DNA from: Bacillus sp. 491mf
Lineage (GTDB): Bacteria; Bacillota; Bacilli; Bacillales; Bacillaceae_G
DNA length: 64,000 nucleotides
Reading direction: 5' to 3'
Assembly: GCF_900112415.1 (NCBI RefSeq)
Contig: NZ_FOLV01000015.1
Coordinates: 41,986-105,985, forward strand
The translations under genes and the position numbers were made by a program. Numbering within the stretch: the stretch's first letter is position 1; the number at the start of each line of letters is the position of its first letter. A model generated the notes under the pieces. It was given only the letters and a program-made list of their open reading frames with translations, had not been told where the DNA came from and made no database searches. Positions 17,821 to 26,189 of this stretch are shown piece after piece.

Positions 17821-18753
17821 ATGTTTTATTACATCGTAGATGATGACGAAGTATTTCGTTCTATGTTAGCGCAAATTATTGAAGATGAGGACCTTGGAGA
17901 AGTAGTTGGAGAAGAAGAAGATGGGGTTTTTGTAGAAGGAGAACAGTTAAATTTTAAAAGAGTAGATATATTATTTATTGACTTATTAATGCCAATTCGT
18001 GATGGAATTGAAACGGTTCGGCAAATTGCTTCGTCGTTCACAGGAAAAGTAGTTATGATTTCTCAAGTAGAATCAAAACAATTAATTGGTGAAGCTTACT
18101 CCCTTGGTGTTGAATATTATATAACAAAACCGCTTAATAAAATTGAAGTTGTATCCGTTGTACGAAAAGTGATAGAGCGTATTCGTTTGGAACGGTCTAT
18201 TCAAGATATTCAAAAATCATTAAACAATGTATTTCAATGGGAACAACCAAAAGGGCGAATAGAATCAGGGCTTGAAGAGAAAAAAATAGCTAATACTGGC
18301 CGTTGTTTATTAGCAGAACTAGGGATTGCTGGAGAGAATGGTAGTAAAGATTTACTAAGTATGCTGGAATACTTATATCAATATGAAAAGAAGGAAACCT
18401 TTGAACATGGATTTCCAGTATTAAAAGATATTTTTCAGCGCATTACTGTCAAAAAGTTAGGTGAAATGGCTTCGGACGTAGAAATTGATAAAGAAAGAAA
18501 AGCTTCAGAACAAAGAGTGCGCCGCGCGATTTATCAATCACTTAATCACTTAGCTTCTCTTGGTTTAACAGATTTTTCAAATCCGAAATTTGAAAGCTAT
18601 GCTCCGAAATTTTTTGATTTTACAATTGTGCGTAAACGAATGACGGAGTTAACAAATGAATCATTAGCAACGGCTGGTCATACACGAATTAATACGAAGA
18701 AATTTATTCAAGTGTTGTATTTTGAAGCGAAGCGGTTGACTGAAGATAATTAA
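17821..18753 (+). CDS. Response regulator, GlnL (YcbB)-like
   Basis: A 310-residue protein. The receiver domain (1-120) has acidic residues D7-D9, phospho-acceptor Asp54 (LFIDLLMP) and Lys of ITKPLNK (~103). The C-terminal part (~150-305) is the YcbB domain, with RRAIYQSLNHLASLGLTDF and FDFTIVRKRMTEL segments characteristic of B. subtilis GlnL. It should bind TTTTGT direct repeats; such repeats lie before the symporter gene about 6 kb upstream. Start ATG 17821 follows AAGGAAGGATG. A long hairpin ends the set. Confidence 0.87.
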   Translation: MFYYIVDDDEVFRSMLAQIIEDEDLGEVVGEEEDGVFVEGEQLNFKRVDILFIDLLMPIRDGIETVRQIASSFTGKVVMISQVESKQLIGEAYSLGVEYYITKPLNKIEVVSVVRKVIERIRLERSIQDIQKSLNNVFQWEQPKGRIESGLEEKKIANTGRCLLAELGIAGENGSKDLLSMLEYLYQYEKKETFEHGFPVLKDIFQRITVKKLGEMASDVEIDKERKASEQRVRRAIYQSLNHLASLGLTDFSNPKFESYAPKFFDFTIVRKRMTELTNESLATAGHTRINTKKFIQVLYFEAKRLTEDN

Positions 18754-18762
18754 GTGGATAAA

Positions 18763-18826
18763 GAACGGTAAAAGAAAAAGATGTTTGCTTATTTGTAGCA
18801 AACATCTTTTTCTTTTACCGTTTTTA
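18763..18826 (+). terminator. Long perfect-stem terminator after glnL-like gene
   Basis: About 26 paired bases: AACGGTAAAAGAAAAAGATG... and its complement around a TATTTGT loop, ending in TTTT. Unusually long for an intrinsic terminator. Confidence 0.85.
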
Positions 18827-18958
18827 CTGGTTAAAATATACCCTTATATAGCTGTAAACTCCACAAAATCAACGAACAACATCTATTTTACACTTACATG
18901 AAAGATAGCAAGTTTCATAAAAGTAAACCGCAGTCGTCATATTTTAGATTTGTCATCT

Positions 18959-19108
18959 TTAGCTTGTCTTTGCGTCATTTGCTTTTTTAACACCTTTGCT
19001 TGTATAAGGTTTGGCGCTCTTTTTTTTGTTGGCGCTGGCTTTCCATCTGTTCCAGCCCTTACTGCCTGTTCCTCTACCTGTTCCACCTTTACCTTTAGCC
19101 TTACTCAT
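18959..19108 (-). CDS. DUF3934-type small basic protein
   Basis: A 49-residue protein too small for routine gene finding. It starts MSKAKGKGGTGRGTG and continues KGWNRWKASANKKKSAKPYTS. The Gly/Lys-rich start and the WNRW..KKKSAKPYTSKG core are typical of the DUF3934 small proteins of Bacillus. ACGGAGTG precedes the ATG. It is strongly basic and probably cytosolic, maybe nucleic-acid or ribosome associated (inference). It stands alone, facing the GlnL-like gene. Confidence 0.75.
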   Translation of the reverse strand: MSKAKGKGGTGRGTGSKGWNRWKASANKKKSAKPYTSKGVKKANDAKTS

Positions 19109-19343
19109 TTAATCACTCCGTTACTATTGTATAGCAAATTTGTTTCCACAGAAGTCAATATATCTTTGAAATGAAATTCTGATTTATGACTTTTTCCTTT
19201 CCGACAGTTGCTCATAAAAATGAACAACAGGATACAATAGTATATCATAATATGGACAGTAATGCGCAAAATCCTCAGGTTTATCCCGCTAACAGAAATC
19301 TTTTAAAATAGAAAAAAGAGTCCTTCACAGTTACAATTTATAG

Positions 19344-19500
19344 TTTATCCCGCATTAACGGGCAGTAATACTCCCACCTCAAAATTCAGCGAAAGCAAAG
19401 AAGTTAGGTGAGAGATAAACTGCTCGTAAAAGCCCGATTGGTTCAACTAATAATCAGTGGGGGATGAAGAAAACCCCCACTGATTAAAGTTTCACTTTAT
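19344..19500 (+). repeat. bcr1 element, copy 1 (simple form)
   Basis: A 147-bp core flanked on both sides by TTTAT (19344-19348 and 19496-19500), the target duplication known for bcr1 of the B. cereus group. Core landmarks: CCCGCATTAACGGGCAGTAA, CTCCCACCTC, GAAAGC, GTTAGGTGAGAGATAAACTG and the hairpin CAGTGGGGG / CCCCCACTG. This copy has no inner insertion. Its right TTTAT overlaps the first base of an ECF41-type -35 box. Confidence 0.88.
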
Positions 19501-19526
19501 GTCACACATTACATGATTAATTTGTC
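19500..19526 (+). promoter_or_regulatory. ECF41-type promoter of the epimerase gene
   Basis: TGTCACA at 19500-19506, 16 bp, then TGTC at 19523-19526. The published ECF41 consensus is TGTCACA, 16-17 bp, CGTC, so only one base differs. An ECF41 sigma gene lies one gene downstream, which supports autoregulation of the pair. Confidence 0.68.
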
Positions 19527-19625
19527 TTAAATATGAACGTAAAAAAGAGTACATTGTATATTCGTTTTTTCATTCTAAAGGTATCGAATTATTAAGTTTT
19601 TAAAAAATATTATGGAGGTATAGAT

Positions 19626-20477
19626 ATGAAAATTTTTCTTGCTGGTGCAACTGGTGTAATAGGACGTTCTTTAATTCGTTTGTTAGTACAAGAGAATCAC
19701 GAAGTGTTCGGAATGATTCGTGATGAATCACAGGCGAGTATAATTACAAAAATGGGTGCAAAGCCAGTGGTGGTCGATGCATTTGATCGAAATGCTGTAT
19801 TCTTTGCATTAGAAAAGAGTCAGCCGGATGTAGTGATTCATCAACTTGCATCGTTAAGTGCGGGAAGCTCGGTGGATAATGCGAAAATGCGAATTGAGGG
19901 GACAGAAAATCTTGTAGATGCAGCAAAATCAGTAGGTGTTAGACGAATGATTGCACAAAGTATTTCATGGGCATATGAGCCTGGAGAGGAGCCTGCTACA
20001 GAAGAAGACATGTTAGATATTACTGCTCCGTTTCCGCGAAAAACGACGATAGAAGGTATTATAGCGTTAGAAGAAAAAGTGTCTCAAATGCCGGAATTTG
20101 TGGTTCTCCGTTACGGAACGCTTTATGGACCAGGAACTTGGTATGCAACAGATGGAATGATTGCGAATCAAGTACGACGACAAGAGATAGTAGCAACTGA
20201 TGGGATAACTTCTTTTCTCCATGTAGATGATGCAGCAAGAGCGGCACTATTGGCACTAGATTGGCCATCTGGTCCGGTCAACATTGTCGATAATCATCCT
20301 GCACCAGGAAATGATTGGTTGCCTGTTTATGCTTCTGCAATCGGGGCGCCTGAGCCTTGTTTCCAAGCTGGTAGTAATCGCGGTGAGCGCGGCGCTGCTA
20401 ATACAAAAGCTCGAGAAGAGTATGGGTGGGAGCCCATTCATCCTTCCTGGTCTAAAGGGTTTCAACATCATTTGTAG
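19626..20477 (+). CDS. NAD-dependent epimerase/dehydratase (extended SDR)
   Basis: A 283-residue Rossmann protein with the N-terminal dinucleotide motif GATGVIG (residues 7-13). It also has HQLASLS near 77 and a YGTLYGPG segment near 160. The usual catalytic YxxxK is not evident, so the substrate reaction is unclear. TATGGAGG precedes the ATG. ECF41 sigma genes are typically linked to COE genes (carboxymuconolactone decarboxylase, oxidoreductase or epimerase). This gene, with an ECF41-like promoter and the sigma factor just downstream, fits that role. Confidence 0.82.
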   Translation: MKIFLAGATGVIGRSLIRLLVQENHEVFGMIRDESQASIITKMGAKPVVVDAFDRNAVFFALEKSQPDVVIHQLASLSAGSSVDNAKMRIEGTENLVDAAKSVGVRRMIAQSISWAYEPGEEPATEEDMLDITAPFPRKTTIEGIIALEEKVSQMPEFVVLRYGTLYGPGTWYATDGMIANQVRRQEIVATDGITSFLHVDDAARAALLALDWPSGPVNIVDNHPAPGNDWLPVYASAIGAPEPCFQAGSNRGERGAANTKAREEYGWEPIHPSWSKGFQHHL

Positions 20478-20546
20478 AATCCTTTTAAGATAAGTTTTGT
20501 TATAAAAATACTATTTTAAAAAAATGTTTTAGAAGAATTTGTATAG

Positions 20547-20575
20547 GTATACCCTAGAAAATTTTTTCTAGGGTA
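20547..20575 (+). terminator. Terminator after epimerase gene
   Basis: ATACCCTAGAAAA / TTTTCTAGGGTAT near-perfect palindrome with TTTGT tail. Confidence 0.75.
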
Positions 20576-20631
20576 TTTGTGATTGTATATCATGTTAAAA
20601 TTTGGGTGAGTTAGCTTCGAGGAGGGAGAAG

Positions 20632-21528
20632 GTGGAAAAAAATAATTTAGACATAAATGAATTGTATGTAACGTACAAATCTTATTTTATTGCTATTGCA
20701 TATAAAATGCTTGGATCGATAAGTGATGCTGAAGATATTGTTCAAGATACATTTCTAAAGCTACAAATGAGAGAGATTCATTTAACTGCTGTTAATAATG
20801 TGAAGTCGTATGTAAGTAGAATGGTAGTAAATCGCTGTATAAATGAATTACAATCAAGCCGAAAAAAAAGAGAAACTTATGTTGGAACGTGGTTGCCAGA
20901 GCCGATTGTACAAGATATAAAATGGGATCCTACAGAGAAAATCATTCAAGATGACCAACTATATTATACTTTTGCTGTTCTTATGGAAAAACTCTCGGCC
21001 ACAGAGCGAGCAGTTTATGTCCTAAAAGAAGCGTTAGATTTAAAACATAGTGAAATCGCTGACTTACTCCATATAACGGAGATGAATTGCCGTAAAGTGT
21101 TTAGCCGTGCGAAGAAGAAAATGAATGTATCTATTGATGAAAATTCTACATCATACGAAATTCAACAAGAGCAAATTCATAAGTTTATTTCGGCTTTATC
21201 AAGAGGTGACGTTCAAGAAATTTCAGCAATTCTTACTAGCGATGTAACGCTTATTGCAGATGGAGGGGGGAACGTCGCTACAGCTATTAATCAAATTATT
21301 AGTAAAAAACGTGTCCTAAGTTTGTTATCTGCAATTGCTACAAAATTTTTCACAGGAAAAAAAGCAAAAGCGGTCATAGTAAATAATGAGCCAGGTGTTC
21401 TCGTATTAAAGGATGAGGAAGTAGTCGGTGTATTCAGTTTCGCCTGGAAGAAAAATACGAATCAGATTGAACAAATTTATTATGTTGTAAATCCTGATAA
21501 GCTGGGGCATATTAGTATACAATGCTAA
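20632..21528 (+). CDS. ECF41-group sigma factor with C-terminal SnoaL-like domain
   Basis: A 298-residue protein. Sigma region 2 spans ~5-75 (SDAEDIVQDTFLKLQ) and region 4 ~115-160 (LSATERAVYVLKEALDLKHSEIADLL). A C-terminal NTF2/SnoaL-like extension spans ~185-290. All three ECF41 marks are visible: WLPEP in the linker (~90), DGGG (~222) and NPDKL (~290). In this group the C-terminal domain takes the place of an anti-sigma factor and modulates activity. GTG 20632 follows GAGGAGGG; an upstream TTG at 20602 is less likely. The epimerase upstream is the probable target. Confidence 0.9.
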   Translation: MEKNNLDINELYVTYKSYFIAIAYKMLGSISDAEDIVQDTFLKLQMREIHLTAVNNVKSYVSRMVVNRCINELQSSRKKRETYVGTWLPEPIVQDIKWDPTEKIIQDDQLYYTFAVLMEKLSATERAVYVLKEALDLKHSEIADLLHITEMNCRKVFSRAKKKMNVSIDENSTSYEIQQEQIHKFISALSRGDVQEISAILTSDVTLIADGGGNVATAINQIISKKRVLSLLSAIATKFFTGKKAKAVIVNNEPGVLVLKDEEVVGVFSFAWKKNTNQIEQIYYVVNPDKLGHISIQC

Positions 21529-21536
21529 AGGCATAG

Positions 21537-21580
21537 AGTTGTTCTAACAGTTGTGAGAGAGCTGTTAGAGCAACTCTTAT
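21537..21580. terminator. Terminator between convergent ECF41 and MFS genes
   Basis: AGTTGTTCTAACAG / CTGTTAGAGCAACT stem with T/A-rich flanks. Confidence 0.75.
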
Positions 21581-21598
21581 TTAAGTTACTCTTTTTGA

Positions 21599-22759
21599 TT
21601 AGCTTGTATTTTTTCGTAAAGAAAATGACAATAGGAAAGACAAGAATAAGACAGAGAAAATAGTAAGTACGACATATTTAAACATCATTTTGGTCCCGAT
21701 ATATGGACCGATACTAGATCCTAAAAATAAGGTAAATGTATATAGGGCCATTGCAACTCCTTTTTTCTTCCCGCTTATTTGTCCAATATGAAAAATGATA
21801 GAGGGTAGTACGATTGAAATTCCAGCCGCAAATATAATTGTAGTGACAGATAGAAAATAAAGACGATCCCATTTTAAGAACAAAAGTACTCCTGTACACG
21901 TAATAATAAGCCCTAGAGTAATTATTTTTGGGGCTTTAGTATGTGTAATAAAGTTATTCATAAAAGGAGAAATAGACATTCCGATTAGGCCAAGACATTG
22001 AAAGAGCAAAATTTCATGATTTGTTAGATGATACATTTGGGTTAATAAGTGATGCAAAGAACTATAAATGGCAACGAATGAAAGAAATTGCGTAAAGGTA
22101 ATCGCAAGACAAATTGCTATGTAGCGATTTCGAAATAATGTAAACATATCAAACCAGTATGCTATAGATAATGGACGATCACTTTTGATAGATACAGGCA
22201 GAATGAAATATAAAATTGTTGCACATAAAAGGTGAATGAAAGCGAAAAAATAAAAAAGAGTAGGAAAATTGTATTGAGATATAAACCAATTACTGAGTAT
22301 TTGTCCTAATAAGCTAGACATTGTAAACGCTGTGCTTAAAACCCCAATAACATAGCCTTGACGTTTTGGAATAAACAATTCGAATGCATATGCAAGTGCT
22401 AAAGGCGTAAACGTAGCTGCTACTAGTCCTTGCAAAGCTCTAAGGAACAAAAATAAGTTGTATATTTTGCAAACGCTAATCGTCATCGTACAAAAGGACA
22501 AAGCGAATAGGCCGAGAACTAATATATTTTTCTTCCCAAATCGATTGGAAAGAGGCGCAAAAATTAAGAAGCCAATGGCGTAGAAAATGGAAAATATGCT
22601 ACTTGAGAGATAAATAATACTTTTAGGGATTTGAAAATAGAATATAAGTTGGCTTTCGATTGGAATCATGATGAACCCTTGAGAAACGACACTAATCCCG
22701 GCGATGCAAAATACAAATACGTATAACCATTCAGGAGCTTTATTTGTTAAATTACTCAT
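21599..22759 (-). CDS. MFS transporter
   Basis: A 386-residue carrier with 11-12 membrane helices. The MFS motif A variant is APLSNRFGKKNILVLG (~67-82), and the second-half start shows ISPFMNNFITHTKAPKI. The first half has a proline/glycine-rich motif GYVIGVLSTAFTMSSLLGQ near 135-153, like motif C of drug:H+ antiporters. The substrate is unknown; small-molecule efflux is likely. Start ATG 22759 follows AGGAGG (complement at ~22766-22771). A composite bcr1 lies just upstream, so its promoter may lie in or beyond the repeat. Confidence 0.85.
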   Translation of the reverse strand: MSNLTNKAPEWLYVFVFCIAGISVVSQGFIMIPIESQLIFYFQIPKSIIYLSSSIFSIFYAIGFLIFAPLSNRFGKKNILVLGLFALSFCTMTISVCKIYNLFLFLRALQGLVAATFTPLALAYAFELFIPKRQGYVIGVLSTAFTMSSLLGQILSNWFISQYNFPTLFYFFAFIHLLCATILYFILPVSIKSDRPLSIAYWFDMFTLFRNRYIAICLAITFTQFLSFVAIYSSLHHLLTQMYHLTNHEILLFQCLGLIGMSISPFMNNFITHTKAPKIITLGLIITCTGVLLFLKWDRLYFLSVTTIIFAAGISIVLPSIIFHIGQISGKKKGVAMALYTFTLFLGSSIGPYIGTKMMFKYVVLTIFSVLFLSFLLSFSLRKNTS

Positions 22760-22776
22760 GAAGATCCTCCTTACAT

Positions 22777-23056
22777 TTTATCCCGCTATTCGTGGGCAGT
22801 AATACTCCCACCTCAAAATTCAGCGAAAGCATTGTCCAGCTCTAGCGGCTAGAATCTCCGGCCGTTTCGCCCCCTCGGACGAGGCAAAAAGCGCCTCTCT
22901 GTCAGGGGCGTGGGCGTCCTGCGATTCTGAACGAGCCGCTTCCGCTTTTCTTAAGAAGTTAGGTGAGAGATAAACTGCTCGTAAAAGCCCGATGGGTGAG
23001 GGCTGATAATCAGTGGGGGATGAAGAAAACCCCCACTGATTAAAGTTTCACTTTAT
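22777..23056 (+). repeat. Composite bcr1 element, copy 2 (with nested GC-rich insert)
   Basis: bcr1 flanked by TTTAT (22777-22781 and 23052-23056). At GAAAGC it carries an insert at about 22831-22953 beginning ATTGTCCAGCTC and ending CGCTTTTCTTA. The insert is GC-rich and self-complementary (AGCGGCT...GAATC against GATTC...AGCCGCT, with an inner GCCCCC/GGGGGC-like pairing). It resembles the hairpin repeats found across Bacillaceae. The same insert lies at the same point in copy 4. Confidence 0.85.
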
Positions 23057-23187
23057 CTGTACTAATAAGACAGTATAATTTGTTGAAGTGTGACTCATTG
23101 TTTTGTAGATTTACGAATATTTTTTTACGAGTGAATTATTTGTAAATCCATAAAATAAAGAATTGAAAAATATTTTAAAACTTTTTG

Positions 23188-23215
23188 TTGACTTTCTTTT
23201 CTTTTTGTATAAAAT
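23188..23215 (+). promoter_or_regulatory. Promoter of the asnA T-box transcript
   Basis: TTGACT at 23188-23193 and TAAAAT at 23210-23215 with 16 bp between. Confidence 0.65.
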
Positions 23216-23234
23216 AAACATTAATAAAATGTTT

Positions 23235-23535
23235 CAGAGATGTGACAGTAAAACGACTGTGAAAGGAAGAGTAGTAATAGGACGTAGTCCAAGCGAGTCA
23301 GGGGTGGTGTGAGCCTGATACGAAGCCTGTTATGAAGAACCTCCTGGAGTCGCTAACCGAAATCCTTTTTAGGAAAGTAGACTTAGCCGGGAACTTCGCC
23401 GTTACAAGAAGAACAGTATCGAGTTATCTCTAATCTCCGTACTGATAAGTGAGCAACCTCTGTTGCTAATTTGGGTGGTACCGCGGAACCAAAGTCTTTC
23501 GTCCCAGTTTTTGGGAAAGAAGGGCTTTTTTTATT
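23235..23535 (+). ncRNA. T-box leader (Asn specifier AAC) with terminator
   Basis: Stem I region at ~23250-23360 with GAAGAACCTCC, where AAC at 23338-23340 is the likely asparagine specifier. The T-box sequence TTGGGTGGTACCGCGG is at 23471-23486 and can pair with uncharged tRNA through UGGU. An intrinsic terminator follows (GTCTTTCGTCCC / GGGAAAGAAGGGC with T-run, ~23493-23533). Low charged tRNA-Asn should open transcription into asnA. Confidence 0.93.
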
Positions 23536-23580
23536 GGTTTCTTTCCTCACTACATCAAAACATTTTAGGAGGAAAACATC

Positions 23581-24564
23581 ATGTATCAAACATTAATGAC
23601 AGTAAGAGAAACACAAATTGCAATTAAGGAAGTTAAAACATTTTTTGAAGAGCAACTATCAAAGCGTCTTGGATTATTCCGTGTATCAGCGCCATTATTC
23701 GTAACGAAAAAATCAGGATTAAACGATCACTTAAACGGTGTGGAGCGTCCAATTGAATTTGATATGCTGCATTCGGGAGAAGAGTTAGAAATTGTACATT
23801 CACTAGCAAAATGGAAACGATTCGCTTTGCATGAATATGGATATGAAGCTGGTGAAGGATTATATACAAACATGAACGCAATTCGCCGTGATGAAGAGTT
23901 AGATGAAACGCATTCCATTTACGTTGACCAATGGGATTGGGAGAAAATTGTTCAACAAGAATGGCGTACAACGGATTATTTACAAGAAACAGTACGAACA
24001 ATTTATGGAATATTCAAAGATTTAGAGGGCTATTTGTTTGAGAAATACCCGTTTCTTGGTAAATATTTACCAGGAGATATCGTGTTTATCACTTCACAAG
24101 AGCTGGAAGATAAATATCCAGAATTAACACCGAAAGATCGTGAACATGCGATTGCAAAAGAATACGGTGCTGTCTTTATTAGTGGGATTGGCGGGGCGCT
24201 AAGCTCTGGTGAAAAACATGATGGACGCGCATCGGACTATGATGATTGGAAGTTGAACGGAGATATTTTATTCTGGCATCCAGTACTGCAATCTTCATTT
24301 GAGTTATCTTCTATGGGGATTCGCGTTGACAGGAAATCTCTTGATGAACAATTAACAATAGCAGGAGAAGATTTCAAACGTGAGTACGATTTCCATAAAG
24401 GGATTTTAGAAGATGTACTGCCGCTAACAATTGGTGGTGGAATCGGACAATCGAGAATGTGCATGTACTTTTTACGTAAAGCACATATCGGTGAAGTGCA
24501 GTCTTCTGTATGGCCAGATGAAATGCGTGAAGCGTGCAAAAAACAAAACATTCACTTGTTTTAA
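23581..24564 (+). CDS. asnA: Aspartate-ammonia ligase (asparagine synthetase A)
   Basis: Makes asparagine from aspartate, ammonia and ATP (AMP-forming) in the cytosol. At 327 residues it is full length for AsnA. Seen: the class II synthetase-like motif with [17 protein letters not shown] (~37-53), the ATP-site region [12 protein letters not shown] (~112) and the final motif [14 protein letters not shown] (~285). GGAGG precedes the ATG. The upstream T-box with an AAC specifier is independent support for the assignment. It converges on lysC. Confidence 0.97.
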   Translation: MYQTLMTVRETQIAIKEVKTFFEEQLSKRLGLFRVSAPLFVTKKSGLNDHLNGVERPIEFDMLHSGEELEIVHSLAKWKRFALHEYGYEAGEGLYTNMNAIRRDEELDETHSIYVDQWDWEKIVQQEWRTTDYLQETVRTIYGIFKDLEGYLFEKYPFLGKYLPGDIVFITSQELEDKYPELTPKDREHAIAKEYGAVFISGIGGALSSGEKHDGRASDYDDWKLNGDILFWHPVLQSSFELSSMGIRVDRKSLDEQLTIAGEDFKREYDFHKGILEDVLPLTIGGGIGQSRMCMYFLRKAHIGEVQSSVWPDEMREACKKQNIHLF

Positions 24565-24639
24565 AAAGATTCAACTTCAAGGGCTAGACAGTTCTTGTGT
24601 TAAATGTTGCCGAAGGAACTTTATACCGTGTCGAATCGT

Positions 24640-24709
24640 CGATATATTTTAAGAAACGATCGATATATTGTGAAAAGCGCCGATAAATGTACCATTTCTG
24701 CCGATATAT
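24640..24709. repeat. Four CGATATAT-type units at 21-bp spacing
   Basis: CGATATAT or CGATAAAT occurs at 24640, 24661, 24681 and 24702, so the spacing is 21, 20 and 21 bp, close to two helical turns. The last unit is a CGATATATCG palindrome. It lies between the convergent asnA and lysC genes, before their shared terminator. Confidence 0.6.
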
Positions 24710-24726
24710 CGGTGGATATGTAAGAA

Positions 24727-24780
24727 GGAGCCGATTTCCAAAAGTCACATAGATGCTTTGGGAAATCAGCTCTTTGTTTT
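24727..24780. terminator. Bidirectional terminator between asnA and lysC
   Basis: GAGCCGATTTCC / GGGAAATCAGCTC stem with a 20-base loop. T-rich on the plus side (TTTGTTTTTT). Confidence 0.75.
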
Positions 24781-26010
24781 TTAATTAATTGATACAAACG
24801 GTTCAACTTTTGCCATAAATGATTCATGAAGCGCTTCGACACCTTTTACTAAATGAAGGCGGTCGATTACGACAGATACTTTAATTTCTGATGTACTGAC
24901 CATTTTAATGTGAATATCTTCTTCTTGTAATGTGGAGAACATTTTCGCGGCGACACCTGGATTAGATACCATACCCGATCCAACGATTGATACTTTTGCT
25001 AGGTGGTTTTCATACTCTACAGATTCATATTGCATTGATTCACGATTTTCTTCTAAAACCACTAATGTTTCCTTTAAGTCATTTGAATGTATAGAGAAGG
25101 ACAAATGTACAGTTCCTTCATTTGTAATACTTTGAATAATAATATCTACATTAATATGCGCATTTGCCAATGTAGAGAAGACTGCGGAAAGTTTTCCTGG
25201 TTGTAAGCCTTTCGTTGTTATACGTGTAATATTATCTTCAAATGCAATGCCTTTTACGATTGATTGTTGTTCCATGTTACATTCTCCCCTTACGATTGTT
25301 CCATTTTCTTGTGCCATGCTTGAACGAACTTCTAATATAACGTTATGGTTTTTGGCGAATTCGACGGCTCTTGGGTGAAGTACGCCAGCACCTAAATTTG
25401 CAAGTTCTAACATTTCATCATAGGAAATTTCATCTAATTTATAAGCATTTTTTACAACGCGAGGATCAGTTGTGTAAACACCTGTTACATCAGTATAAAT
25501 ATCACATTTTTTTGCTTGTAATGCTGCCGCTAACGCAACAGCAGTTGTATCAGAACCACCGCGGCCAAGTGTTGTGATTTCTTGTTCTGCGCTTAAGCCT
25601 TGAAAACCGGCTACAACGACAATCGTTCCTTTTTGTACATAAGATTGAATCCGCTCTGTATTTATATCGGTAATTCTAGCACTGCCATGTACGGATTCTG
25701 TTGTAATACCAGCTTGCCAACCTATGAGTGAAATTGCCTCGTACCCTTTCGTTTGCAAAGCCATTGTTAATAAGGAAATTGAAATTTGCTCACCTGTTGT
25801 AAGTAACATGTCCATTTCACGTTTGCTCGGTTGATCTGTAATACTAGCAGCTAAAGAGACGAGTTCATCTGTACTATGTCCCATTGCTGAAACAACCGCT
25901 ACAATCCCATGTCCTTTTTCATATTCTTCAATGATTAAATCGGCAACATGTTGAATCCGTTCGATGTTTCCGACAGATGTACCGCCAAATTTTTGAACAA
26001 TAATTTCCAT
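24781..26010 (-). CDS. lysC: Lysine-sensitive aspartokinase (aspartokinase II, LysC)
   Basis: Phosphorylates aspartate, the first step to lysine, threonine and methionine. At 409 residues it is close to B. subtilis LysC (408). Kinase domain: KFGGTSVG (7-14), MDMLLTTGEQIS (~66), TTLGRGGSDTTAVALAAAL (~147). Two ACT domains follow from ~262 to 405. An internal ATG at 25275 (MEQQSIVKG) has AAGGGGAG nine bases upstream. It matches the known internal start of the B. subtilis beta subunit and would give a 164-residue beta chain. A lysine riboswitch lies upstream, with a second terminator and a possible extra promoter between. Confidence 0.95.
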   Translation of the reverse strand: MEIIVQKFGGTSVGNIERIQHVADLIIEEYEKGHGIVAVVSAMGHSTDELVSLAASITDQPSKREMDMLLTTGEQISISLLTMALQTKGYEAISLIGWQAGITTESVHGSARITDINTERIQSYVQKGTIVVVAGFQGLSAEQEITTLGRGGSDTTAVALAAALQAKKCDIYTDVTGVYTTDPRVVKNAYKLDEISYDEMLELANLGAGVLHPRAVEFAKNHNVILEVRSSMAQENGTIVRGECNMEQQSIVKGIAFEDNITRITTKGLQPGKLSAVFSTLANAHINVDIIIQSITNEGTVHLSFSIHSNDLKETLVVLEENRESMQYESVEYENHLAKVSIVGSGMVSNPGVAAKMFSTLQEEDIHIKMVSTSEIKVSVVIDRLHLVKGVEALHESFMAKVEPFVSIN

Positions 26011-26035
26011 GATAAGTGCCCTCTTTCAAGTTAAT

Positions 26036-26064
26036 ATAGGTAAATTAGGAAAAAATGTTGTCAA
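26036..26064 (-). promoter_or_regulatory. Possible second promoter of lysC
   Basis: On the minus strand TTGACA (26064-26059) is followed 17-20 bases later by an AT-rich CCTATATT segment. The -10 placement is imperfect. It lies after both leader terminators, so it would bypass the riboswitch. Confidence 0.35.
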
Positions 26065-26108
26065 ACATAAGATGGGAAATATAGATCCCTTTTACTCCTG
26101 TAAAAAAG

Positions 26109-26152
26109 TAAATAAAAAACACCATCTCAAATAGGTGAGGATGGTGCTGTTA
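26109..26152 (-). terminator. Second terminator between L-box and lysC
   Basis: On the minus strand CACCATCCTC / GAGATGGTG with one bulged base and an 8-base loop, then TTTTTTATTT. It lies about 100 bp before the lysC start. Confidence 0.7.
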
Positions 26153-26189
26153 CAGGAAAAGGGAAACAGAATACGGAGCTAATAAAAAA

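Noticed and set aside
18950-19174. Plus-strand frame at 18950-19174
   Set aside because: Mirror of the DUF3934-type gene on the other strand; no ribosome site.
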